The notes: generated by a model not told the origin, from the letters alone. DNA of 64,000 bases from Sediminivirga luteola (GCF_014639315.1 NZ_BMFY01000001.1:248001-312000), one strand, 5' to 3'. Shown: positions 28,303-37,055, counted from the first letter of the stretch. Translations and numbers: made by a program.

Positions 28303-30066
28303 ATGTCAGGGTCAGGTGCCAGAGAGATCGGCGGCTACCGCCTTGTCGAGGAACTCGGCACGGGCGGTATGGGTGCTGTCCATCTGGGCGTGAGCCCGGA
28401 GGGCGAGCACGTCGCCATCAAGATCCTGCACCCGCATATCGCCTCAGACCAGGCGGCGCGCCAGCGGCTGGCGCGTGAAGTGCGGACCCTGCGCCGGATC
28501 CGGCATCCGCGCGTGGCGGAGGTCCTCGACGCGGAACTGGACGCCCCGGCGCCGTTCATCGTCACCCAGTTCGTGGACGGTCAGACGCTCTCGAAGGACG
28601 TCGCGGAGAACGGCCCGTTCGCGGAGGACGAACTGGTGCACTTCGGGCACGGCCTGCTCGATGCGCTGCGCGCCGTGCATGCCGCGGGAGTGGTGCACCG
28701 CGATCTCAAGCCGGCCAATGTCATGATCATGGATGGTGAGCCGATGGTGATCGACTTCGGCATCGCCCAGGCCGCCGATGAGGTCAAGGTCACCGCGACC
28801 GGGCTGGTGATGGGCACGCCTGGCTACCTGAGCCCCGAGATCGCCGAGGGCGAGCGTGCCACCGAGGCCACCGACTGGTGGGGCTGGGGTGCCACGATGG
28901 CATTCGCCGCCAGCGGGACCAATCCCTTCGGCGGCGGCCCGCTGGAGGCGATCCTCGGACGGGTGGCGCGCGGCAAGGCGAATCTGGAGGGCGTGCCGCA
29001 GCGGTTCGTCCCGCTGATCGAGGCCTGCTTGAGCCCTGCACCGCAGGATCGGCCCGATGGCGATGCCATCCTGGGCGCTCTGGTCGACATCGAGTCCGGC
29101 CGCTATCCGCGCCTGCCCGGCGTCGCCACGCCGGGACGCGCCGCCCTCGGCGCCGAGCCCCCGCGCACCGCGGTGATGCCGGTGCCGCCGGCACCCCAGC
29201 CGCAACCGTTCGCGCCGCTGCAGGGCGTGCCCCGGGCGGAGCACCCGCAGTGGAACGCCGGCTACGCGCCGCCGGCGCAGCACCAGCCGCCGCCCCGGCA
29301 CCAGCTGGCCGGTCAGCAGCAGGGCCAGTACCCGCCGGCTCCCGCGATGAACGAGCGGCGGCCGGTCCAGGCCCAGCGCACCGGGTACGGCCCTCTGGGC
29401 CTGGACCAGCCCTCCGCCGCCGAGCAGGGGCAGCTCTACCGCGAGCCGTATCACGCGCCGGTGCCGCCGGCTCCGGCTCCTGTCAGCGGCAGCGTGCTGG
29501 CACTGCTGGCGCTCGTCCTGTTCTCGGTGCTGGCAGCACCGCTGGGCCCGTTCGTCATGCTCGCCCTGGCCTATGTCTGGTCGGTGCTGGCCCGCACCGT
29601 CGGCCGGCTGGCTCGGCGGCAGCGGCTGCGGCAGTACGAGGCAGGACCGCAGTCGGGCTGGTCCGCCGCCGCGGCCGCCCCGGGCGCCTTCGCTCTTTCC
29701 CTGTTCACCGCGTTCTTCAGTCATATCCTGCCGCTCATCGCGGGCCTGGCCGCCGCGGTGCTGATCCGGCTGGATGCGCTCGGGGCCGTGCCGATCGGGT
29801 TCTCCGAGCAGTTCTCCATGTGGGGTGCCGCCGCGGTGTTCGCCCTGGTGTTCTGGTTCGGTCCGGGCAGCGGGAACCTGCGGCTCGGCTCGCGCCTGAT
29901 CGTCCGGCGCGTCGCGCCGCCGCCGTGGGGGCACATCATCGTTCCCATCGTGTTCGCCGTCCTGGGCTTGCTGGCGCTTTCCACGATCCTCGCCGGCGGC
30001 TCGACCACATGGTGGCCGTTCGGCTCTAACCCGTTCGATCTGGTGCCGCGCAACTGGGAACCGTGA
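28303..30066 (+). CDS. Membrane Ser/Thr protein kinase
   Basis: An STPK of 587 residues. The kinase domain is complete: GTGGMG (19-24), Lys40, HRDLKPAN with Asp134, DFG at 151-153 and GTPGYLSPE. A Pro/Gln-rich linker of about 130 residues follows, and then about four hydrophobic helices in the last 150 residues. Most actinobacterial STPKs have one membrane helix and outer sensor repeats (PASTA), so this multi-helix C terminus is atypical. ATG 28303 is preferred; a TTG at 28285 has a better ribosome site (GGAGAG at 28269-28274) and would add six residues. It shares an upstream region with the trehalose gene. Confidence 0.88.
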   Translation: MSGSGAREIGGYRLVEELGTGGMGAVHLGVSPEGEHVAIKILHPHIASDQAARQRLAREVRTLRRIRHPRVAEVLDAELDAPAPFIVTQFVDGQTLSKDVAENGPFAEDELVHFGHGLLDALRAVHAAGVVHRDLKPANVMIMDGEPMVIDFGIAQAADEVKVTATGLVMGTPGYLSPEIAEGERATEATDWWGWGATMAFAASGTNPFGGGPLEAILGRVARGKANLEGVPQRFVPLIEACLSPAPQDRPDGDAILGALVDIESGRYPRLPGVATPGRAALGAEPPRTAVMPVPPAPQPQPFAPLQGVPRAEHPQWNAGYAPPAQHQPPPRHQLAGQQQGQYPPAPAMNERRPVQAQRTGYGPLGLDQPSAAEQGQLYREPYHAPVPPAPAPVSGSVLALLALVLFSVLAAPLGPFVMLALAYVWSVLARTVGRLARRQRLRQYEAGPQSGWSAAAAAPGAFALSLFTAFFSHILPLIAGLAAAVLIRLDALGAVPIGFSEQFSMWGAAAVFALVFWFGPGSGNLRLGSRLIVRRVAPPPWGHIIVPIVFAVLGLLALSTILAGGSTTWWPFGSNPFDLVPRNWEP

Positions 30067-30236
30067 GGCCCGGAGCCGCGAGGATCCGCGTGCGGCCCCC
30101 TCGTGACGCGGAATTCGCCGGGCGTTCAGGCTGCTGTGCCAGAATGAACGTCGATGTGCCTGCCGGCCGGCGCGCGGGTGAGGCGCACGCCAGGCGCGTG
30201 ACGAAATCCATCGATTGAGACGAGTTCGAGGGGTCC

Positions 30237-31259
30237 ATGGGGAAGAACAGCCGGTCCGGCGGTAAGAAGAAGGGCAATCCCAAGGCAGACGCGCACGAGC
30301 GCGAGGAGGCCGCCGCGCGCCGTTCGGCCGCGCGGGAGAAGGCGCGGCAGATGGCCGAGGCGCAGGCGCGCAAGGAACAGCGGACCAAGCTGTTCGTCCG
30401 CAGCGCGATCGCCGTCGTGGTGGTCGCGGTCCTCGTGGTGGTGGGCGTCCTGGTGTGGCGGGCCGCCCAGCCGGGGATGACCCCCAGCGCCGCGGCCGAC
30501 GGCGGCGTCACGCTGGTGCAGGGCGATGAGCTCGTCGCCTCGCCCCTCGTCGACGACGCGGACATCCCTGCCGGCCTGGCCAAGCCGACCGCCGACCAGC
30601 TCACCGAGGGCGCCCCGCACGTGAAGGTGGTCCTGGACTTCCAGTGCCCTGCCTGCCAGGCCTTCGAGCTCACCAACGGGGAACTGCTGAGCCGCATGGT
30701 CGACGACGGCGCCATCTCGCTGGAGTACAACGCCATCTCCTTCCTGGACTCGACGTCCGGCGGCAACCGCTACTCCACCCGCGCGGCGAACGCCTCCCTG
30801 TGCGTGGCCGACTCCCAGCCCCAGACGTACATGGACGTCGTCATGGCGATGTTCGTCAATCAGCCCGGCGAGGGCGAGAGCGGCCGTACGGACGATGAGC
30901 TCTTCGCCACCCTCGAAGGCGCCGGCGTTGACCTCGACCAGCCCATCGCCACCAGCGGCGAGGGCGAGGACCCGGTCTCGGTGCGCGAGTGCATCTCCGA
31001 GGAGGTCTTCTCGGGCGCGGTGTCCGACAACACCCAGAGCCAGTCGGAGCAGGGTTACACCTCGACGCCGACGGTGCTCATCAACGGCGAGCGCTTCGAG
31101 CAGTGGCAGGACCCGGGCTCTTTCGCCGCCGCGATCATCGCCGCCAGCGAGGGTGCCGCCGCCGACGCCGCGGAAGAGGCCGCCGATGAGGAGGGCGCGG
31201 CTCCGGAGGGCGCCGCGCCGGAGGATGAGCAGGCGCCCGCCGAGGAAGGCTCCGAGTGA
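30237..31259 (+). CDS. Membrane-anchored DsbA-like thioredoxin-fold protein
   Basis: A 340-residue protein with a basic cytoplasmic N terminus (about 55 residues, Lys/Arg/Ala-rich), one membrane helix (about 57-78) and an outside thioredoxin-like domain of the DsbA_4/DsbG type. The redox motif is CPAC in VLDFQCPACQAFE (about 140). A cis-Pro loop appears in GYTSTPTVLING. The last about 45 residues are acidic low complexity. It probably forms or isomerises disulphides in exported proteins. Two further Cys residues (SLCVAD, RECISEE) may form a structural bond. Confidence 0.88.
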   Translation: MGKNSRSGGKKKGNPKADAHEREEAAARRSAAREKARQMAEAQARKEQRTKLFVRSAIAVVVVAVLVVVGVLVWRAAQPGMTPSAAADGGVTLVQGDELVASPLVDDADIPAGLAKPTADQLTEGAPHVKVVLDFQCPACQAFELTNGELLSRMVDDGAISLEYNAISFLDSTSGGNRYSTRAANASLCVADSQPQTYMDVVMAMFVNQPGEGESGRTDDELFATLEGAGVDLDQPIATSGEGEDPVSVRECISEEVFSGAVSDNTQSQSEQGYTSTPTVLINGERFEQWQDPGSFAAAIIAASEGAAADAAEEAADEEGAAPEGAAPEDEQAPAEEGSE

Positions 31260-31283
31260 TCCATCCGGTCTGAGACCGTCAGT

Positions 31284-31327
31284 GCGGCGGGGTCTGCCGG
31301 GCCGCGATGCCCGGCGGGCCCCGCCGC
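31284..31327 (+). terminator. Terminator after the DsbA-like gene
   Basis: Nested perfect arms gcggcgggg (31284-31292)/ccccgccgc (31319-31327) and gccgggc (31296-31302)/gcccggc (31309-31315), followed by ttctgtg. The rest of the 412-nt spacer up to the tRNA shows no convincing gene. Confidence 0.75.
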
Positions 31328-31625
31328 TTCTGTGCCGGACGCTGTACGGGCGTGCGCCCGGGATCTCAGGTCGGCCCTGGTGCCGGCGATGCCGGCCTCG
31401 CCTTGCGCTGATCGGTCTTGTGCCGGGCGGAGGGGTCTCGGCTTTGCGCCGAGGAAGTTGCGCCGCTTCGGCGCCGGGCGAGGAGAAGCACATCGTGCCC
31501 GCGTGGGGTGCCTCGGGCCTGCACCTGCCGGATGAGCGTGGCGCGGGGTGGGTCGACGGCCGCGACCGACCCCGCGACTCGTGCCTGCCGGGTGCGCGTG
31601 GCACACGTCTGAGGACGTTGCGCGT

Positions 31626-31655
31626 TTCAGCGACGTTCGCCAGGTGCAGTAGACT
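31626..31655 (+). promoter_or_regulatory. Candidate promoter of tRNA-Thr
   Basis: TTCAGC (31626-31631) and TAGACT (31650-31655), spacer 18 bp. Transcription would begin about 10 nt before the mature tRNA. Confidence 0.5.
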
Positions 31656-31671
31656 TCCCTTCCGAAGTCCC

Positions 31672-31747
31672 GCCGCCTTAGCTCAGCTGGTAGAGCAACG
31701 CTCTTGTAAAGCGTAGGTCGTCGGTTCGAACCCGACAGGCGGCTCCA
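31672..31747 (+). tRNA. tRNA-Thr (anticodon UGU), CCA encoded
   Basis: A full cloverleaf can be drawn: acceptor GCCGCCT (31672-31678) with AGGCGGC (31737-31743), a D stem GCTC/GAGC, anticodon arm ACGCT-CTTGTAA-AGCGT giving anticodon TGT, T arm GTCGG-TTCGAAC-CCGAC, discriminator T and an encoded CCA at 31745-31747. It is a lone tRNA gene with its own promoter and terminator. No integrated element is seen at its 3' end. Confidence 0.97.
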
Positions 31748-31753
31748 ATGAAA

Positions 31754-31791
31754 AAGGCCCCTCACCTGGAAACATCCGGGTGAGGGGCCTT
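31754..31791 (+). terminator. Rho-independent terminator after tRNA-Thr
   Basis: A perfect 13-bp stem, aaggcccctcacc (31754-31766) with ggtgaggggcctt (31779-31791), is preceded by a run of A and followed by cgtgtt. It starts 7 nt after the tRNA CCA. Confidence 0.9.
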
Positions 31792-31995
31792 CGTGTTCCG
31801 ATGACCCCGGGTCTCCATCCGGATGCGCCCGTTCCCGGTGCCTGCCGCGCATCAGCGGCGGCGTGGCCGATCCGATCCCTGCCGCGCGCCAGCGGCCACA
31901 CGCCAGCGGCGCGACGCCTGATCATGCGCTCCGGCCGGCGGTCCGGCGACCTGATCGCGTGATGCTCCCGGTTCATCCTTTCAGAAAATGATCTC

Positions 31996-32055
31996 TTGAA
32001 TCTCCGGGTCGGCGGTGCTAACAATAATAAACACGAAAGTGAGCCAAACGCTCAC
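31996..32055 (+). promoter_or_regulatory. Promoter and operator of the PTS/DRL/E1-E2 operon
   Basis: TTGAAT (31996-32001) and TAACAA (32019-32024) are spaced by 17 bp. A perfect dyad gtgagc-N5-gctcac at 32039-32055 lies 14 bp past the -10, over or just after the transcription start, as for a repressor. The local sequence is AT-rich compared with the surroundings. The SorC-type protein encoded at the far end of the locus is the best candidate to bind it; GutM may also act here. About 150 nt of leader precede the first gene. Confidence 0.65.
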
Positions 32056-32205
32056 AAATGTGCAAATCCCGCCGATGCGAGGCGGGCGATCATCGCGCCA
32101 CTGATCGTGGCGGGTTCATGGGCACCCCGGGACGATGGAGACCGGCCCGGTGCCCGCGGCTCCTCAAGCGCCACAACGACGTTGCGGCTTGAAAGGCGTC
32201 CCATC

Positions 32206-32904
32206 ATGTCACCACCCGTATCCCTCAATCCGATCCCGGTCGCGGCGGGCGAGCCGCCCGCGGCGATCGCCGACAACCCTGTCATGCAAGCCCTGACCTG
32301 GGCCGCGACTCACTTCATCGGACTGTTCCAGGCCTCCGGGGAAACCTTCGTCGGCCTGGTCACCGGCATCCTCCCGGTGCTGATCGTCCTGCTCACCCTG
32401 ATGTTCGCCATCACCACCTGGGTCGGCGAGGACCGGGTCACACGGATCGTGCAGTGGGCCGGTCGCTATGCCATCACCAGGTACACCGTGATGCCGGTCC
32501 TGGCGGTCATCCTGCTGACCAACCCGATGGCGTACTCTTTCGGCGTCTACCTGCCCGAACGCCAGAAGCCCGCCTTCTACGACTCGGCGGTGTCCTTCGT
32601 GCACCCGGTCACGGCGTTCTTCCCCCACGCCAATGCCGGCGAGATCTTCGTCTGGACCGGGGTCTCGGCCGGAGTCCTGACCGCGGCGCCGGACAAGTAC
32701 CCGTTGCTGGCGTTGCTGTACTTCGTGGTCGGGATCGTCGTGATCCTCATCCGCGGCATGGTCACGGAGGGCATCACCCGGTTGCTGATCCGCAGGCAGG
32801 GCCTCACCGAGGTCTTCGACGAGTACGACCGGGCGTTCCTCCAGGCACGCGGCCGGCGGGCGGCCTCCACGGCGCCCGCCGGCGGGGAAGCAGGTGCGGC
32901 ATGA
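32206..32904 (+). CDS. srlA: PTS glucitol/sorbitol-family EIIC component
   Basis: The membrane channel part of a glucitol-type phosphotransferase system (EII-GUT, EIIC). The 232-residue protein has four or five hydrophobic helices (ILPVLIVLLTLMFAI, YTVMPVLAVILLTNP, YPLLALLYFVVGIVVILI) and the family strings GRYAITRY, TNPMAYSFGVYLPERQKPAFYDSA and HPVTAFFPHANAGE. E. coli SrlA is about 187 residues; the extra here is a cytoplasmic tail. ATG 32206 follows AAAGG. It is the first gene of an eight-gene operon and overlaps srlE by 4 nt. The substrate is probably a linear or branched polyol, not necessarily glucitol. Confidence 0.92.
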   Translation: MSPPVSLNPIPVAAGEPPAAIADNPVMQALTWAATHFIGLFQASGETFVGLVTGILPVLIVLLTLMFAITTWVGEDRVTRIVQWAGRYAITRYTVMPVLAVILLTNPMAYSFGVYLPERQKPAFYDSAVSFVHPVTAFFPHANAGEIFVWTGVSAGVLTAAPDKYPLLALLYFVVGIVVILIRGMVTEGITRLLIRRQGLTEVFDEYDRAFLQARGRRAASTAPAGGEAGAA

Positions 32905-33941
32905 GCTATCAGGGAGTGTTCGTGCGTCCCGGCGGGGGCGGCTGGGGCCGGGGCCTTCACATCCGGCCCAGCGAGGAGAAGAACCTGATCGTCTCGGTCA
33001 CCGGCGGAGGCATCCACCCGGTCGCGGCCCGCATGGCCGAGCTCACCGGTGCTGAGGTCGTCGACGGCTTCACCACCAGCGTCCCTGAGGAACGCATGGC
33101 CGCGGTCGTGATCAACTGTGGCGGCACGGCGCGCATCGGGGTATACCCCAAGAAGCGGATCCCGACCATCGACGTGTACCCCGGGGAGCCCTCCGGCCCG
33201 CTGGCGCAGTTCATCACCGATGACATCTTCGTCTCGGCCGTGGGCGTGGGGGAGATCGAGCTGAGCGACGGCGAACCGGTGTCCCAGGTGGCCCGTGCCC
33301 CCGAAGGCACCGCCGTCGCCGGTGCCGGAAGCGCCGGGACCGCCGAGCGCATCGCCGCGGCGAAGGCGAAGGCCGCCGCCGACGATGCGGGCCGGGGTGG
33401 CATCGTCGGCGTCTTCTCGTCCATGGTCACCGGGTTCGGCAACGTCATCGGCGGCATCATCAACACGCTGCTCTCGGCGGGCCGGAAGACCTTCCAGCTG
33501 CTGCTGCAGACGATCCTGCCGTTCATGGCCTACGTCAGCCTGCTGATCGGCATCGTGACGTACACGGGACTGTCGGATCTGATCGCCCACGGCGTCACGC
33601 CGCTGGCCGGCAACCCGGTGGGCCTGGTGCTCCTGGGGGTCATCACCGGCCTGCCGTTCCTGTCGCCGATCCTGGGGCCCGGCGCCGCCATCGCCCAGGT
33701 CGTCGGCGTGCTGATGGGAACGCAGATCGCCTCCGGCGCGCTGCCTGTGCCCTATGCGCTGCCCACGCTGTTCGCCATCAACGGGCAGGTCGGCTGTGAC
33801 TTCGTGCCGGTCGGACTCGCGCTCGGGGAGGCCAAGCCCGAGACGGTCGCCGTCGGCGTCCCCGCGGTGCTGTTCTCCCGGCTGTTCACCTCGCCGCTGG
33901 CCGTGCTCATCGCCTGGCTGGGCAGCTTCCTGCTCATCTGA
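32901..33941 (+). CDS. srlE: PTS glucitol/sorbitol-family EIIBC component
   Basis: This subunit carries the cytoplasmic EIIB domain (about residues 1-125) and a second membrane part (about 185-346). The phospho-accepting Cys is Cys73 in VINCGGTARIGVYPKK, matching the glucitol EIIB motif. The membrane part has FMAYVSLLIGIVTYTG, SPILGPGAAIAQVVG and FAINGQVGCDFVPVGLALGE, all family features. It has 346 residues, as in the family (about 320-345). It receives phosphate from EIIA (33957) and passes it to the incoming polyol. The start overlaps srlA. Confidence 0.93.
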   Translation: MSYQGVFVRPGGGGWGRGLHIRPSEEKNLIVSVTGGGIHPVAARMAELTGAEVVDGFTTSVPEERMAAVVINCGGTARIGVYPKKRIPTIDVYPGEPSGPLAQFITDDIFVSAVGVGEIELSDGEPVSQVARAPEGTAVAGAGSAGTAERIAAAKAKAAADDAGRGGIVGVFSSMVTGFGNVIGGIINTLLSAGRKTFQLLLQTILPFMAYVSLLIGIVTYTGLSDLIAHGVTPLAGNPVGLVLLGVITGLPFLSPILGPGAAIAQVVGVLMGTQIASGALPVPYALPTLFAINGQVGCDFVPVGLALGEAKPETVAVGVPAVLFSRLFTSPLAVLIAWLGSFLLI

Positions 33942-33956
33942 CCCCTAGGAGGAAAC

Positions 33957-34334
33957 GTGACCACCATGACGACCTACTACAGCAGCACAGTCTCCGAGGT
34001 GGGCGCCGATGCGGCGGACATGCTCGACGGCGGCGTCGCCATCTTCTTCGGCACCGGATGCCCGCCGGCCCTGGCGGAGGTGAGCATCGTGCACCGGGCG
34101 GACACCGAGCTGCACCGGGACCCCCGCCCGGGGGACGTCCTCCGGGTGGGCGACACCGCCGTGGAGCTGACCAGGGTGGGCGAACGGGCCGGTGAGAACC
34201 TGCGCACGCTGGGGCACATCGTGGTCTACACCGATCCGGAACCGGGGACCTCGCTGCTGCCGGGCGCCGTGCATGCCACCGGACGGCTCGCCGTCCCGGA
34301 GCCCGGCGCAGTGATCCTCCTGGAAGGGGAATGA
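33957..34334 (+). CDS. srlB: PTS glucitol/sorbitol-family EIIA component
   Basis: A 125-residue cytoplasmic phosphocarrier that takes phosphate from HPr. Conserved histidines are His46 (SIVHRADTEL) and His87 (RTLGHIVVYTD), and the C-terminal GAVHATGRLAVPEPGAVILL matches the family. The GTG at 33957 follows AGGAGG; an in-frame ATG is three codons later. It stands 1 nt before gutM. Together with srlA and srlE it completes one EII complex, so this PTS should be functional if HPr and EI are encoded elsewhere. Confidence 0.9.
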   Translation: MTTMTTYYSSTVSEVGADAADMLDGGVAIFFGTGCPPALAEVSIVHRADTELHRDPRPGDVLRVGDTAVELTRVGERAGENLRTLGHIVVYTDPEPGTSLLPGAVHATGRLAVPEPGAVILLEGE

Positions 34335-34335
34335 C

Positions 34336-34752
34336 ATGGATACCGGATTCGCCTTGCTGCTCGGCGCGGCGCTCGTGGCGAGCATGCTGATGGGCCTGTG
34401 GCAGTACCGCGCCTACACCGGCGCCGCGCGGCGGCTGCAGAACCGCTACGCCGGACGAGACCGGCACTACCTGGTCTCCGGCCGCGCCCGGGGACCGCTG
34501 CGCGGGGCGATCGTGCTGCTGGTCATCGACGCCGGCACCAAGACCGTGGTGAACGCCGAGGCCATGGTCGGTGCCAGCGCGCTGGCCCGGTTCAGGCCGC
34601 GCCCTGAGCTGGAGGGAAGCGTCTCCGGCCTGCAGGGGCGCACCGGCGATGAGAAGCTCCGCGAGGCGCTGCGCGGCGCCGTCGAACAGTACCGGCTCAT
34701 CCGAAAGGGCGGTTCCGCCGCCCGGCCGGCGGACATGATGAGGAAAGGCTGA
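34336..34752 (+). CDS. gutM: GutM-family protein
   Basis: A 138-residue protein with an N-terminal membrane helix (about 5-24) and the GutM pattern GLWQYRAYTGAARRL, RGAIVLLVIDAGTKTVVNAEAMVG and ASALARFRP. In E. coli GutM activates the glucitol operon next to the repressor GutR; the mechanism is not well understood. Here it lies inside the operon while a SorC regulator is encoded at the end. The helix suggests that it works at the membrane, perhaps sensing PTS activity. Confidence 0.85.
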   Translation: MDTGFALLLGAALVASMLMGLWQYRAYTGAARRLQNRYAGRDRHYLVSGRARGPLRGAIVLLVIDAGTKTVVNAEAMVGASALARFRPRPELEGSVSGLQGRTGDEKLREALRGAVEQYRLIRKGGSAARPADMMRKG

Positions 34753-34758
34753 GCGCCC

Positions 34759-36072
34759 ATGAGCTACACACGCAAGCTTCTCGACCGTCAGGCGGAACTC
34801 GGCCGACCGGTGCGCGTCGGGCTCGTCGGCGCCGGACAGATGGGATCCGGATTCATCGCGCAGATCGCCAGGCAGAAGGGCGTCGACATCAGCGCGGTGG
34901 CGGACATCGACCCCGCCCGCGCGGTCGAGGCGCTGCGCGCGGCCGGCATCGGCGAGGTGACCCGCGAGGGTGATCTGGCCGCCCGGATCGAGGCGGGCGG
35001 ACACGTGGTGGTGGCCGATGCCGTCGAACTGACCCGGTTGCCAGTCGACATCGTCATCGAATGCTCGGGCGTGCCGGACGTCGCCGCCCGGGTGGCATTC
35101 GCGGCGCTGCTGGCGGGCCGGCACACGGCGCTGATGACCGTGGAAGCCGATGTCACCGTCGGCCTCCTGCTGAGCCGGATCGCCGCGCAGACCGGCGCCG
35201 TCTACACGGTGTGCCGCGGCGACGAGCCGGTGGAGTGCCTCAAGCTCGTCGAATACGTCCAGGACATCGGACTGGACGTGGTCTTCGCCGGCAAGGGGAA
35301 GAACAACCCGCTCCGGCCGCAGGCCACCGCCGAGGAGCTCACCGAGGAAGCCCGCACCAAGGGGATGAACCCGCGGATGCTGTGCAGCTTCGTCGACGGC
35401 ACCAAGACCATGATCGAGATGGCCGCGCTGGCGAACGCGGCCGATCTGCAGCTGACCCAGCGGGGACTCACGGGACCGGCGGCCACCGTCGGCACCCTGC
35501 ACGAGGTGTTCCGCCCGGTCGCCGACGGCGGCGTGCTGGAGCGGCACGGCGTGGTGGACTACGCGACCGGCCCGGTGGCTCCCGGCGTGTTCGTCATCGG
35601 CCGCACCGACGATCCCGTGGTGCGCGAGGAGCTGGAGTACCTGAAAATGGGATCGGGCCCGTACTTCTCCTTCTACCGTCCCTACCATCTGGCCAGCGTC
35701 GAGGCCGTGCTCTCCATCGGCGAGGCGGTCTGCGACGGCCAGTCGTCCCTCGCCCCCGTGGTGTGGAACGCCGAGGTCACGGCGGTGGCCAAGCGGGACC
35801 TCACCGCCGGCCGCCGGCTGGAGGGCATCGGCGGCGCCGATGTCCGCGGTGAGGCGGTCCCGGCCGCGGAGGCGCGCACCGGCGGCGAGCTGCCGGTCGG
35901 GCTGGCCTCCGCCGCCACCCTGCGCGCCGACGTCCCCGCCGGCCGGCCGGTCCGGTACCAGGACGTGGACCTCGACGAGAGCAGCACCATCGTCCAGCTG
36001 AGACGGCTGCAGGACGGCCTGCTGCGCACCGGGACCCTCACCGCCGGCCCGCTCGCGGAGGTGCCCGCATGA
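34759..36072 (+). CDS. DRL-like (DXR-II) oxidoreductase with SAF domain
   Basis: A 437-residue NAD(P)-dependent protein of the homoserine-dehydrogenase-like superfamily. A Rossmann motif GLVGAGQMG is at 21-29, then MTVEADVTVG (126-135), AGKGKNNPLRP, the conserved GMNPRMLCSFVDGTKTMIEM (202-221), YRPYHLASVE (306-315) and a C-terminal SAF domain from about 345 (AVAKRDLTAGRRLEG to about 405). This pattern matches, as I recall it, the family that includes Brucella DRL, which reduces and isomerises 1-deoxy-D-xylulose 5-phosphate to MEP in place of DXR. In this PTS operon it may run the other way, oxidising an imported phospho-polyol (MEP) to DXP. It overlaps the E1alpha gene by 4 nt. A different 2-methyl- or deoxy-polyol phosphate remains possible. 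Confidence 0.8.
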   Translation: MSYTRKLLDRQAELGRPVRVGLVGAGQMGSGFIAQIARQKGVDISAVADIDPARAVEALRAAGIGEVTREGDLAARIEAGGHVVVADAVELTRLPVDIVIECSGVPDVAARVAFAALLAGRHTALMTVEADVTVGLLLSRIAAQTGAVYTVCRGDEPVECLKLVEYVQDIGLDVVFAGKGKNNPLRPQATAEELTEEARTKGMNPRMLCSFVDGTKTMIEMAALANAADLQLTQRGLTGPAATVGTLHEVFRPVADGGVLERHGVVDYATGPVAPGVFVIGRTDDPVVREELEYLKMGSGPYFSFYRPYHLASVEAVLSIGEAVCDGQSSLAPVVWNAEVTAVAKRDLTAGRRLEGIGGADVRGEAVPAAEARTGGELPVGLASAATLRADVPAGRPVRYQDVDLDESSTIVQLRRLQDGLLRTGTLTAGPLAEVPA

Positions 36073-37055
36073 ACGCCCCGAAGATCGCCGAAGACGCCGG
36101 CCGCGCCAGGGAGAGCCTGCGCACCATGTGGCGGATCCGCCGGTTCGAGGAGGCCGTGGAGGAACTGTACGGTCGCGGTCTCATGCACGGCACCATGCAC
36201 CTGTCCATCGGCCAGGAAGCAGTGCCCACGGCGGTGTGCCAGACCCTCAGACGCGACGACTACATCACCTCCACGCATCGCGGGCACGGGCACTGCATCG
36301 CCAAGGGCGCGGATCCGGAGTCGATGATGGCCGAGCTCCTGGCCAAGGAGACCGGTTACTGCCGGGGACGCGGCGGTTCCATGCACATCGCCGACACGGC
36401 GACCGGGAACCTCGGCGCCAACGGCATCGTCGCCGGCGGGGTGCCCATCGCGGCAGGAGCGGCGCTCTCGGCCTCCATGCGGGGCACCGACCAGGTCGCG
36501 GTGTGCTTCCACGGCGACGGGGCCCTGGGTGAGGGAGCCTGGCACGAGGCCGTGGTGCTGGCCGCCATGTGGCGGCTCCCGGTGGTGTTCCTGTGCGAGG
36601 ACAACCACTACGGGATGTCCATGTCCAGCCGCCGCGCGTTCGGGCTCGCGGACCTTTCCGACCGCGCTCGCGGTTACGGGATCCCGGGCGTCTCCGTCGA
36701 CGGCAACGACCTTCAGGCGGTGCACGATGCCGCGGCCGAGGCGGTCGGACGGGCACGCGCCGGAGAGGGGCCGAGCCTGGTCGTGGCCACGACGTACCGC
36801 TGGCGGGGGCACTCGAAATCCGATAAGAACCTCTACCGCACGCGGGAGGAGATCGAGGAGTGGCGGGCGCAGGACCCCATCGTGCGATTCGAGCGCGCGG
36901 TCCTGGAAGCCGGCACGCTCACCGCGACGGACCTCGAGCAGATCGGCCAGGAGGTGCGCTCGGAACTGCGGACGGCCGTCCAGCGGGCGCACGCCGCCCC
37001 GGACGCCCGGCCCGACGATCTGCTGGAGTCGGTCTACGCGGAGGTGGACGCATGA
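36069..37055 (+). CDS. ThDP-dependent dehydrogenase E1 alpha subunit (AcoA-like)
   Basis: A 328-residue alpha subunit of a 2-oxoacid/acetoin-type dehydrogenase. The thiamine diphosphate motif runs from GDG (149-151) to Asn179 in [17 protein letters not shown] and [10 protein letters not shown] are also present. These features fit AcoA (acetoin dehydrogenase) and PdhA equally. It has no mitochondrial-type regulatory serine context. With E1beta and E2 in one operon it should cleave a methyl-ketone substrate and pass an acetyl unit to lipoate. DXP, a 1-deoxy-2-ketose, has the same CH3-CO-CHOH group as acetoin. Confidence 0.88.
   Translation: MNAPKIAEDAGRARESLRTMWRIRRFEEAVEELYGRGLMHGTMHLSIGQEAVPTAVCQTLRRDDYITSTHRGHGHCIAKGADPESMMAELLAKETGYCRGRGGSMHIADTATGNLGANGIVAGGVPIAAGAALSASMRGTDQVAVCFHGDGALGEGAWHEAVVLAAMWRLPVVFLCEDNHYGMSMSSRRAFGLADLSDRARGYGIPGVSVDGNDLQAVHDAAAEAVGRARAGEGPSLVVATTYRWRGHSKSDKNLYRTREEIEEWRAQDPIVRFERAVLEAGTLTATDLEQIGQEVRSELRTAVQRAHAAPDARPDDLLESVYAEVDA

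Noticed and set aside
31260-31671. Possible gene in the spacer before tRNA-Thr
   Set aside because: Open frames exist on both strands, but they are Arg/Pro/Ala-rich, have no ribosome site and overlap the terminator.
31672-31791. Integration site at the tRNA-Thr 3' end
   Set aside because: No integrase, no direct repeat of the tRNA 3' end within the window and a normal terminator directly after it.
34759-36072. Annotation as homoserine dehydrogenase
   Set aside because: The Rossmann part is similar, but the C-terminal SAF domain, the DGTKTMIEM core and the PTS context fit the DRL-type family better. No threonine pathway gene is near.
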